Source: Atopsyche davidsoni
Lineage: Eukaryota; Arthropoda; Insecta; Trichoptera; Hydrobiosidae
Direction of reading: 5' to 3'
Length of the DNA stretch: 64,000 bases
Assembly: GCA_022113835.1 (NCBI GenBank)
Contig: JAILWY010000013.1
Span: 15,300,001-15,364,000 of the forward strand
In this document: positions 46,675 through 57,168 of the stretch, piece by piece
How the letters are laid out: every line of letters starts with the position of its first letter
How positions within the stretch are numbered: position 1 is the stretch's first letter
Translations under genes and position numbers: made by a program
The notes under the pieces: generated by a model
What the model saw: only the letters and a program-made list of their open reading frames with translations
Database searches by the model: none
Told to the model about the DNA's origin: nothing

Positions 46675-49600
46675 TTTATGCATAACTAGCCTGTGGTAGT
46701 AGAAATGAGAATTCACCAAAAATATTTAGTAAAGGTGAAAGACATGCAATGATTAAATTGTATTTTGTGTTTTCGAGTGGAAATCTTAAACAAGATAATT
46801 TTTTACAAAAAAAAACATCACTGTTTTCTTAGATTTGTATATTTTCAAATAATAATTTTAATACTTTAATAAAAAGATAACGTTTTTTTTCATTTTATAT
46901 ATAAAAGAACTTTTTATGAGAGTAATTTAATGCTTGTGGTATTGTTAATTACAACACGTTTTTTATACATTTTTTTATGAAGAATATGAACATTCATGAT
47001 TAAAAATAATACGTTTGTATTGCAATATTAATTTCAATTAGAAAAAGTCAAGGTAGTCGTGGCTATTGATTTTCATTTTATTTTAAGAGGTGTACTCATA
47101 TAACCACAATCTTTATTAATTACATTATGAATTATATGCGGTTGTCAGTTTGCATTTATTACATGTATCGCGTTTTTCATACTTTGTGTATTTAGATATA
47201 TATATATATAAATATATATATATATAGTATATCTTGCAAAACTACATTAAAAAAATTTGAAACCTCAATTTCTTTTATCTTAGGTTTTTACGTATACCAA
47301 ATGTCATATTATATCTTGTATAAATAAAATTAAGCTTTTCTAGAGCAGGAAATAAATTTCTGCGAAAATATTACAAATATGATTAATTCGCTCAGATAAA
47401 AAGCCATTTTACTCGAATTGATATTATTTATTTGAAATAGCACAATGTTTTATTAATTGCTGGACGATTTATTCCAGTGTTTCTCATAACGACCTTTTTG
47501 TATGATTTCAAAACACTTAATATTTCTACTATGATTTTCATTAAAAAATGTAATTTTATAAAATTCTTATATATTTTATGAAGTCTGTATAAATAATCAA
47601 TTTTTTGCCAATGAATCTCTGATTTTCGCTATAATTTCATGTAAATTACAAGTAATATTGAAGAATCACTGAAAATACTAAAGTAAATATAAGAAAACGG
47701 TACATTTCCCTGGTCCTGTTTTTTTTCTCTAATAACTACAATGTTAAATTGCCAGACTTCCAGTAGTTTGATCAGCCGATTTACTTGCTCTCTCAATAGA
47801 TATTCCGCCTTGAAAAGACAAGAGCTCACAATGTTTTTTTTTATTATTGTAATAAACCAAATCATGTAGTTAAAACTCGTTTAATTGTTATATTTCAGAC
47901 TAGACGCCTATCGATTCGGCTTATCGGTAACTTTCTTAATAAATAGAAACACCCGATCTTTGTTATAATGTTATGTTTTAATTTATTTATTTTAATTTAA
48001 AAATTAAAGTGGCCGCAATATTTGTTTAAACAAGTGGGAGATGATGTATTGAATACAGATAAAAACACAAAAAAACATAATTGGACATTATCATATAAGT
48101 AACATTTTAACAAATTATATGGTGGCAAAAATGATCATATCAATTTATAATCACTTGAGATCTTATGAATGATACCGAATCAAAAAATCGTTTATTTTAT
48201 TACTAAATAATATATATTTTTAAATAAAACGATGTTGTAGTTTTTTGAAATTTTCAATTGATTCGGTTTTGAAGAAAAAATGCAGTATCGGTAAGTTCAT
48301 ACTATTTATATTGTTTAGTACGGTGAATCGAGAAGTCAACTCCAGACACTATTCTTCTGATGCTGTGAGGATATTCGCCAAGGCTATTGAATCCATCACT
48401 GACAGATGTAGCGAGTCCTTGAAATTGATCCGCGTCTCTTGAAAAGCCAAATATATCTTCGACTTGGCACTACAGTACAATAGTATTTTTTTACGTTTCC
48501 TTCCTTTTCTAAGCTATAGCTATTTTTAAATAAAAACTCCGCTGCGTATAAAACATATAAAACATTTTTATTTCTCAAAAATACCCATGTTTCAATATTA
48601 ACACAAATAAAGCACCAAACAGTCCACGAAACTTTTATTTTTAGTGTTATTTACCTTTATTTATTACTGTTCCAAAGTAAGCATTATACCGGTTTTTCAT
48701 ATTTTCACAATTAATCAAAGTTTAATTATTTATGGTTTAAAAAAAACATTTCTACCCAGTTGATATGAACGTCTTTGTAGGGCGAAAAAGTCATTGCTGT
48801 ATCAATCAAATATTTCAGGTTTGAATCATATATGAATAAATAATTCATTAAGTATTTCTGATCAAATAATATAAGATTATAAAAGTTACTTAAACATTCA
48901 ACAGGGTTCCATATTTTTATTAATCAGTTATATTTATAGATGTTTTGAAATTATATCATATGTATTTCGTAAGGTAGATTTCCCTTTTAAATATTTAGGA
49001 ATGTTTCACGCATCGGAAATCTGAAACATGTTTCTCTCTTACTTATAAACAAAACTTCTTATCCTTTGTTATGAATGCCTGAAATAGGGACGGGAAACTC
49101 GAATGATATCAAAAAACATGGAGAATTCAGTATTCACGCTTTTGTCGGCCTACCCGGAAGACTTTTAATGTACATTTGGGAATTTCGAAACTCAATAGAA
49201 AAAAACTCACATGTATCTGCTCTCGACGTCTGTTATGTATGAGGTAAGGTGGGATATTTAATATAAAATACACAATTGAGTCAATATTATCATACTCGGT
49301 TATATGAATGAAACAACTATGCAAACTTGTATTGATAATGTTAAGATTCGTACGTTTCATATTATCTATTTATAGTTCGTTACTATATCATAAATATTCT
49401 CAAATAATTGTGATTTTTTAAGTAACACTTTATTGGTATGCCATTATAAATTTTTGGTAAAATCAGCATTTATTTGTTTATGTATCGTGCTATAACTCAA
49501 AACTAACACAAAACAATTGTAAAATAAATTTATTATTTGACTGTAGTTCTGTATATTTTACCTTGTAGTCTACAAAAGAAACAGGAACACTTACATCCTA

Positions 49601-51660
49601 CGTTAAACTTCCACTGGGATTAAATGTTTTTTTTAAATATTAAAACATTTTAACTTCAGCTTAATTAAGCTTATAAGTTTATGTATGTTTTAGGGACTTC
49701 TCATGTAGATTTTTTGTGATGTGATTTTTCACGTATCAAGCTTATATTATTGCTCTGTTTAAAATATATTTTTCATTATAAATATTTTTTTAATATCATC
49801 AAATTATTGGACAAATATTTAAAGTACAAAAAAATATTTGTTATCCATAAATCTATTTAATACACCAATATAGAGAGTAAAGAAAGATTTTTATTCAATT
49901 AGTTTATATTAATTGTACACCTTGTGTATATTATATTATTATATATTCTAGAATGTCTTTTTAAAGTCAGTTTTCCAACAAAGATGTGTTCATCAGTAAG
50001 TTTTCATAATTTATGACCATACGTAAGATAAGATTTATTGTTTTTGTGTATCAACAAAATATAATACGCTCATGAATTATTAAAGTCTTAAGATAACTAA
50101 AAACACAAAAATATTTTCGTTGTACCTCTTAGTAACAGCAAAATAAATGCAAAGACGGTGCTAGAAATTAAATCAAAACAATAGAAAACAAACTATGAAA
50201 GTAAAAATATTTTTGTAATACAGTTTTATTTTGCGCATATAAATAACGACACAAAAAATATTTATTGAGTTGGTCGGGTTGAGATATAAATAAATTGAGT
50301 AGTAATAAAATCAAATTTCAATAAAATAAATATTTCAAAAATAAATAGAAACAAGGTAAAAACATAACAAAAATAAGTCCTAGAAATTTAAATCATTGAG
50401 TGATTGTTTCCCAAAAATAGTTTTTTTTTAAATTATTTTTAGTGTATTTTAATATATAAAATTACAACCCATTTTATAACAAAGTGCTCTTATATATTAT
50501 TAAATAATACTTTGACCTTTTCATGTTCAAATATTTTTTAGGATAACTTTTGATCTTGAGCTCATAAAATAAATATTATATGTAATAATTCCGAGTTAAA
50601 AATGTTTTTTTTTTATTAGTGGTGAAAATAAATGAAGAACTGGTTTTGTATTTGTATAGCAAAAAAAGTGTATTTTTATTAAAACGACCGTTGAAGCAGT
50701 CCTTTAAGAAAATATTTTTTTTATTAAAGCAAATAATGAAAGAATAGAAGGCAACACAATATTACATTCTTGTTTTTCGTAAAAGTAAATAAATATATGT
50801 TTTGATGTTTTAATCATTTAATATAAACAAAATCATGAATTGATTTCATTTATACGAAAATAAAACAAAAAACAATTAAAAAAGCACAGCTTTTAAAAAT
50901 ATATATTTTATTAATTACTTAGTAGATAAAAACAATCCATCCATATTAATTTGATATATTAATTTAATATAGCGAAATTTATAATATATTCACAAATCTC
51001 CAGGCTATTTTCATTATATTAATATAACATATTTATAAAATAAACTCAATTTCAGCTAGCACCAATCAAATACTGTAACAAATATTGTTATCTTTAATTA
51101 TTAAATTAAAGAGAAAAAAAACCTTGTTTTCAAGAATTTCAACGAAATCCAGTTAAAATTTTATTACAATATGTTGCTAGCTAAAACTTAGTTTATATTA
51201 TAAATTAGTTATATTAAGCATTTCAGGTTTTCCAACAAAGAAATACAAGAGCTCAGAAGGTACTCTTCGGTTAAAAGCACTAACAAACCCCTGTTGTGTT
51301 TTTATTAGGACCTTAAATTAGCTATTAGAACCACTACCACAGCCTTCCGCTTTATAATCCCTCACAGTGTAGGAAAAGGGAGACGCCTAAGGTAAAGAAA
51401 GATAAATACACTTTGTTACATTTATTTATAAACACAAATTTATATATAAGTAATAAAAAAAATCATAAATATTTTTGTAAGTTTTACAATGGTTTATAGA
51501 AAAAAATATACCTGTTCTTTGGTATTTTTGAAAGTTTATTGTGCATTCAATATTAAGGAATACATAAGACACAAATGAAACGAACAAAAATTTTAGATGC
51601 ATTTTATAAGAATATAAACGCTAATATTGCATTAGAATTCCCTAGTATTTAGTAGAAGCT
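46675..51660. other. Long AT-rich non-coding stretch
   Basis: Five kilobases without a supportable gene. There is a short AT microsatellite near 47196-47225. Segments at about 48300-48440 and 51230-51400 are somewhat GC-richer, with no recognised product. Confidence 0.5.
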
Positions 51661-51720
51661 CATTTCGTTTAATACCATGGTGATATAGCCGTGGAGTGTA
51701 AGTTTAAATCCCACCATTGT
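51661..51720 (+). repeat. Weak tRNA-derived remnant
   Basis: AGTTTAAATCCCACC (from 51701) resembles a decayed B-box/T-arm, preceded by TGATATAGCCGTGGAG. No convincing A-box or acceptor pairing is present. It is probably an old SINE head. Confidence 0.25.
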
Positions 51721-53707
51721 CCTTAAAAAATATGTAAAATCGAAATATTGTTTATATTTTTAGTTAAATCAAAATATTTATTATTTGAATTTTTGATTTG
51801 TAATTGAACGCGGTTACAGTGACTTGTTTGTACTGAAAATCCTAATTCACCCCCGATATTATCATTGTTTAGATCAAAGTGTCCTTTTCCATTAATTGAA
51901 ATACGTCAATATAATATACCCCCATAAACAATGAGTTCTTGTTGGTTCAGAAGTCTGAGGCAATATACATATAAATAAAGTTTCGTCATAAATTTTGATT
52001 AAATACATTTCAAATGTCTTTCCAAATATGATTTGATCGAGTATCAAACCCGCTTAATATTTGTTATGGGCATTGAATTTAGATAATCATTGTGAAGCAA
52101 ATGAATTAAGGTTATTTAATATATATATAATAGAACCACCATGTCGTTATTTTTCTCTCTCCCTTCCAGGGACTCCTTTCGTAAAATTATTTTCAAAAAA
52201 TAATAAATTTCATATACAATATTGAGTAACCACTTCTTATTTCAGTACGCTATATATATTAAAGATAACACCAGACATGTTTTTACATAATTTTTTCGAG
52301 AAAAAAAGCTGCTTTACATTATCTGTTGCTGCCACTGCTGTCACATTTGATATTTGGGGAGTTTTGCGATACAAAACTCGTAGGGACACTCTTGAAATGA
52401 GGTTTAGAAGTTTCACGGAAGCAAGCTTCTATAAACAAGTATGGTCGCTGGTCGGTGGTTAGGACCCACACATGGCCTTTTTTGGGATACGGATGGTGTA
52501 CTTCCTTGTGCTCCTTGTCTTGAAATTTTCAAAGGGTTGGGTTAACCTCCTTCAAAGACTCAGGGTAGCGAGAGACATCTTCACTAATGAATTACAATAC
52601 TGATGTGTAAATCGAAATTGACAGCGCTATCAGAACCGGGATCAACAAGACTCAAAGACAAAGAAAACTTTGAAAGAGTCATATAAGATATTATAAAAAT
52701 TACCATCGAACTATGTTTCGTATTTTTTGTTGTAAGTAAACGTATATTTAGTTTGTAAGAATTTTTGAATTGATTTGATTAGGGAAAATAAAACAGTTAG
52801 TTTTAAAACACTACCAAGGCTTATTAAATATATTTTACTCTCAACAGGATGCTGTAATTATTCTTACCATATTTTCAATAATTGGCATTATGAGGTATAA
52901 TAATTGTCATTTATACCGGTTCTCGGTCGGAGCTTTGATGTCTACCAATTAAATCCGGGGCCTGCTTTACCGCGATGGAGATAGAATTTCCTGCGGTTGG
53001 AAGGAAATCCTATTTTATTCTTGATGTGAGAAACATGCTAATTTCAGAGTGCTTAGAATTTCAAGCAGTGTTGCTGTGATTCATCAACCCAAACTATTCA
53101 AATCACATCCGATAAAGTAAAATCATCCTAAAAATAAATAGTTACGATTTTCTTAATAGTGAGTATCGTCCTCTTTCAAGGGCTTCGTAATTTTTTTTTG
53201 TGTAAGAAAAAACTCATGAATCGTAGATTCAAGTCAAGTCGCCTTTTTTATATACATATTTGAATTACTTAATGGCAGGAGACATTTGCTGAATTATTCG
53301 TATAATGCATGTGAATTGTAGGACTTAAGTTAAATTGTCGTATTATTTTTTTATGACTCCGTGTCTGATGAAGAGCTAGCAAATTATACCATGAAATTAG
53401 CATAATCGTCTCATTCCTAATTTTGTTGAAACAACTCAAAGTAGTTTTGAGCTTGTAGAATGGGTACTAAATCCAGCACCAGCCACAATTATAAATCTGC
53501 GTGTATTAATACGCTAAGTCAAATGCTGACGTCACACTCGCGATACTTCAAAACACACAATACCCAAAGGTATTCATAATAAGTGCCTATTGAGCTCGTG
53601 CTAAGTATCAGCAATCGATAAGTGCTTTGTAATGTTTCGCGACTTTATCAAAACGACTTTAGTGTGATTGGCTGCGCCCGTAAAAACTGATTTCCCTGCA
53701 AGTGTGA
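51721..53707. other. Non-coding stretch with one GC-richer region
   Basis: About 52300-52660 and 52915-53010 have higher GC content, and a 61-codon frame (52277-52462) is open, but no family is recognised. A perfect TGACGTCA lies at 53527-53534, in a context similar to that at 10514. Confidence 0.4.
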
Positions 53708-53800
53708 AGTACGCCATGTTTGTTTAGAATCGGTAGGAGCTAGCAGCTCTGGTGGAATTTGAATTTCCGATATGCTGTAACTGAAAACAGCCGTTGTATG
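53708..53800 (+). repeat. Local direct repeat, unit 1
   Basis: AGTACGCCATGTTTGTTTAG..., GGAATTTGAATT and AGCTGTAA-type words recur in the same order at 53937-54030. Identity looks moderate, so this is an old local duplication or two copies of one repeat. Confidence 0.5.
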
Positions 53801-53936
53801 CTTGGCTACGGCTTGGCTATCAAAACAGTTCGTAATTATTTACAAATATTGTTACTAAGCCGACTGTTTTTCAGATCAATTGCATATAGTTTATGTATGT
53901 GCCTATTTTATAACAAAAAAATGTACGAAAGAGTAC

Positions 53937-54030
53937 ATACGCCATGTTTGTGTAGAATCTATACGAACTAACAACTCTAACGGAATTTGAATTCTTAAAA
54001 GCTGTAATTGTAAACAACCACTATAAACAC
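53937..54030 (+). repeat. Local direct repeat, unit 2
   Basis: Diverged partner of 53708-53800, containing ATACGCCATGTTTGTGTAGA and GGAATTTGAATTCTTAAAAG. Confidence 0.5.
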
Positions 54031-54545
54031 GGCATGTATGACGTATAAACTTAATAAAACCATAGCGAATCAATATTGTTAAAAAATATTACCAAGTCAT
54101 ACCTCAAATGCATGCATTTGACTATTAAATAGTCAGGATTTAAAAATATTTATGGACTCGATTTTTTCACAATTCGAAGTTAACAAATGTCTGATACTAT
54201 TCAGTAGTCTATAAAATGAATATTTCTTAATTTTAAGTTAATCTTTTACTGAAATGTTCAATTCAATATATTTTTACTTTATACAATTTATGTTATTAAT
54301 AGCATTTTCTTTTTTAATAAATCATTTCATCTTTCTTCACCAAAACCAGCTAGGATCACTATTAGTGTAATAAATTTGTAATAAAAAATATATAACCGTC
54401 TAGTTCCTGAATCAAATGTACAACTTTTTTATAGTCTTGATAGCTTTATATTATAAATATAAGGTTTTTTTTACATATGTCGATTTTTTTATTAAACGTC
54501 AATTAGATGCGTATTTATTACCAATTACGGGTTAATTATATTATT
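54031..54545. other. AT-rich non-coding stretch
   Basis: Nothing recognised. Confidence 0.6.
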
Positions 54546-54762
54546 ACTAATATGATTAGGCACATTAGTTCATACATAGAAGATGATTTAAAGAAACTAA
54601 CCCTTGTACTAACGAATTGTTAGGATTAACGAAGGGTTAGTACACAGGCCATGTAAGCCAGGGGATGTGGGTTCAAATCCCACACAAATCACGATGATAT
54701 TTTTCTGAGAGTTTCTTTAAATCATCTTCTATGTATGAACTAATGTGCCTAATCATATTAGT
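54546..54762 (+). mobile_element. Fold-back tRNA-derived element, copy B
   Basis: Two 53-bp arms, 54546-54598 and 54710-54762, are perfect reverse complements. The 111-bp spacer contains a tRNA-like sequence on the plus strand followed by CACGATGATATTTTTCTGAG, the same tail that follows the tRNA part in copy A (36021-36287). The arms of A and B are recognisably the same family but differ at many positions and by indels, while within each copy they are identical. A smaller inverted repeat (CTAACCCTT at 54597 / AAGGGTTAG at 54632) is nested in the spacer. No protein is encoded. Confidence 0.85.
54612..54692 (+). other. tRNA-like core of fold-back element B
   Basis: The T-arm is well formed: stem GTGGG/CCCAC around TTCAAAT. 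An anticodon-type stem GGC/GCC encloses CATGTAA, with TGT in the anticodon position. The sequence ends AAATCAC, as in copy A. The D-arm and 5' acceptor strand are decayed. It is homologous to 36089-36166 on the other strand and is not a functional tRNA gene. Confidence 0.6.
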
Positions 54763-55230
54763 TTTTTTTTTAATTATCAAAATTTACACAAGTCGTAACG
54801 ATTTGTAGTAATTTAAATACAAATTTAAAATCTTTATTATTTTTACTCAAATAAAAAAAATAAACCACAAGGTGTTTTTTCTATTCAAGCGTGTTATAAC
54901 AGACAACTATTTTGACAGAATTTCGGGCATACAACACGTTTTCAGCAGTTAATTTACTTCAAGAAGTAGTTTCAGAAATCACACAGTAGCAACACTAAGC
55001 TCGTGAATAAGAGATGATGCTTCAATTTGACATGCATACTTGATCAGTGACGCAGCAGTATAGTATATCTCATGCTTCTTTTCAATGAATTGTTTGTTAT
55101 CTCTTCTATATAATGTTAATTAATAATCCTAATACATCTGTAAGCTGCCATGTGGTATCGCCAAGCGGAAGAAAAATAATTTGTGAGAAACCCTTTGTTA
55201 CGTGATGTTTTATAAATAAATCAATTGATA
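54763..55230. other. AT-rich non-coding stretch
   Basis: Nothing recognised. Confidence 0.6.
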
Positions 55231-55335
55231 TCTTCTTCAGGTGCACAGAAGGTTGGCGACCATTTCATTGAGCATATATTATACTTATGCTGAGTCAGTG
55301 TTTATGATTTTTTAAGTAGAAAATAGTGTAGTGAG
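55231..55335 (+). repeat. Dispersed repeat R, copy 3
   Basis: TCTTCTTCAGGTGCACAGAA, GGTTGGCGACCATTTCATTG, a CTTATGCTGAGTCAGTG block and AGAAAATAGTGTAGTG follow the family order. The match stops about 15 bases before the transposon at 55352 and does not clearly resume after it. Confidence 0.65.
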
Positions 55336-55351
55336 TCATCAGGTTCTTCTA

Positions 55352-55926
55352 CACGTGTGTCCAAAAAGGGTATCGGGTATTTGTTTTAGGTAGTGACCGT
55401 TATTGCGATATGCTGCAAAAATGTTTGGGCCCAGAGTTGCAGGAGTTTTAAGTTTTCAACTCAAGAGCGAGGTTTTAATAAGACGGGGCCACTTGATATA
55501 CATCCAATCAATCAATTGAAGCTGTCAACGAATCATTTCTTAATAAGGTCATTTCACGTAGAGGTAACATCAACTGGCCTCCCAGAAGCCCCGACCTTAG
55601 CCCTCTTGACTATTTCGTAAGGAGATACCTTAAAAGTAGGGTTTATGAGAATAATCCGAAGAATTTAAACAGAATTGAAACAAAACATCAGGTCAGAAAT
55701 GGCAGCAATATCGAGGGCTATGTGTCAGCGCGTTATCGGCAATCTTCGTTCCAGATTAGAAGAGTGCCAGCATCGTGTAACGGTCACCATTTGGATAACA
55801 TCATCTTTTTGAAATAATTTTCCATTATGTATTCTTATAATCAACAATAAAAAAAAAACTTGATTACAAGTAGTTTTTTTTTTTTACTGAACTAACAAAT
55901 ACCCAATACTCTCTTTGGACACCTTT
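55352..55926 (+). mobile_element. Tc1/mariner-like deletion derivative, copy 3
   Basis: This 575-bp element lies on the opposite strand from the copies at 4250 and 18711 and is flanked by TA (55350-55351 and 55927-55928). Both ends keep GTGTCCAAA and a TATCGGGT/TATTGGGT-type inner part of the terminal repeat, with the outermost bases diverged. It has the same gene-half structure: the terminal repeat passes almost directly into GACCGTTATTGCGATATGCT, equivalent to the start of the transposase remnant in copy 2. Confidence 0.85.
55391..55817 (+). pseudogene. Truncated, frameshifted transposase remnant
   Basis: The plus-strand equivalent of 18818-19246. It begins with DRYCDML-like codons and ends NGHHLDNIIFLK-like at a TAA (55815-55817). 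The QQD catalytic block is destroyed (the reading there is FNKTGP), and indels split the frame, though the SPDLSP...DYF region is still legible around 55585-55620. It is inactive. Confidence 0.75.
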
Positions 55927-55964
55927 TATATGAAGAGGGTCGTTGACATATACAGAAGAAATTA
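55927..55964 (+). repeat. Short direct repeat s1
   Basis: TATGAAGAG, TCGTTGA and ATATACAGAAGAAATTA recur in the same order at 56194-56231, on the far side of the duplicated unit that starts at 55965. Confidence 0.6.
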
Positions 55965-56187
55965 GGAATTCTCTTCTGTGTTAGCAACACTTTTGTCGAC
56001 TGTGCTACTACTCGTACTAAAGACACAATGGCATATCTGAGGCTCTACGTCCGATTCGATTGTTAACGATTTACTAATATGTATCTAAAAACATTGTTGG
56101 CTACGTAACTGCTCAAGCCAAATACTAGGTTCAGTTAGGTTTTTTATAGTTACTTTTAAATTCAAATAATACCTCTGTCAACTGTAC
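55965..56187 (+). repeat. Local ~220-bp duplication, unit 1
   Basis: Contains GCAACACTTTTGTCGACTGT, TACGTCCGATTCGATT, CTGCTCAAGCC and TACTAGGTTCA. It matches 56943-57168 in the same orientation with high but imperfect identity. Confidence 0.8.
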
Positions 56188-56193
56188 AACTTT

Positions 56194-56231
56194 TATATGA
56201 AGAGACTCGTTGATATATACAGAAGAAATTA
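56194..56231 (+). repeat. Short direct repeat s2
   Basis: Second copy of the 38-bp sequence at 55927-55964. Confidence 0.6.
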
Positions 56232-56942
56232 AACAAAAAAAAAACAAAAACAAATATTGCGCAGAACTATTAGATTAACAGTGCGAGTAGCTCTAAGTTT
56301 CCGATAAACCTGCATATCGCTTGAAACTTATCGCACAATCATATTCGCAAACTCCTAATCTCAGGTAGTTTCAGGCCAGACAGGCTTTGCCCGCATATAA
56401 ACGCTTGCCGATTGAAATCAGGCAATAAAAATGCGGCGTTCCTCTCTCCCCGGGGATTACACTAACAGTTTTACGCAAACTTCGAAGCGTCCACACAATC
56501 GCAGCCACAGAGCCCTCATTTAGAACTATAGTATTTGTTGATCCTCAACACCGACTAAGTAACACGTACAGTAAATAAATACAGATTATAAAGCGATAAT
56601 GGTTATATTTATTCTCCACAACCCACGCTCTCAAAATCAATGCTATTGACTATTTTTTTATTATTTATGTTCTGAACTCATTGTTTTGTTGCGGTATAGT
56701 GAGTCAGAATTTATATTCATAAATTAATCTTAAATTAAAAGAGTATTGTGACCGGAGGCGGTGAGGAACAATGAGCACTGTTCGCCGGTAATTGTGTTTA
56801 TTGCCATCCCCGCGCCCGCTCACCTCATCGCTCAGCGCAATTGTCCCATTATGCACAAGTGCATAAGCTGAATATAATTTCCATGGGCTTAACCCTACAA
56901 GTCTTTATAGACCCCTTAACAATACGTATGTTTTTTTTTTAT
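56232..56942. other. Non-coding spacer with two GC-rich islands
   Basis: About 56370-56530 and 56750-56850 are GC/CpG-rich. The second contains ACCGGAGGCGGTGAGG and CGCGCCCGCTCACC. They lack a readable product and may be regulatory DNA or parts of the repeat that brackets them. Confidence 0.4.
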
Positions 56943-57168
56943 AGGGATTCTTTCTGTGTTTGCAACACTTTTGTCGACTGTGCTACTACTCGTACTAAAA
57001 ACACAGTAGCATATCTGAGGCGCTACGTCCGATTCGATTTTTAACGATTTTATAATACGTAACTAAATACTTTGTTTACCATGTGACTGCTCAAGCCTAA
57101 TACTAGGTTCAATTAGGTTTTTTTTTACCGTTACTCTTAAATTCAAATAAGACCTATATCAACTGTAT
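56943..57168 (+). repeat. Local ~220-bp duplication, unit 2
   Basis: Partner of 55965-56187. A 67-codon frame (56841-57044) runs through it but is not shared with unit 1 and has no domain. Confidence 0.8.
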
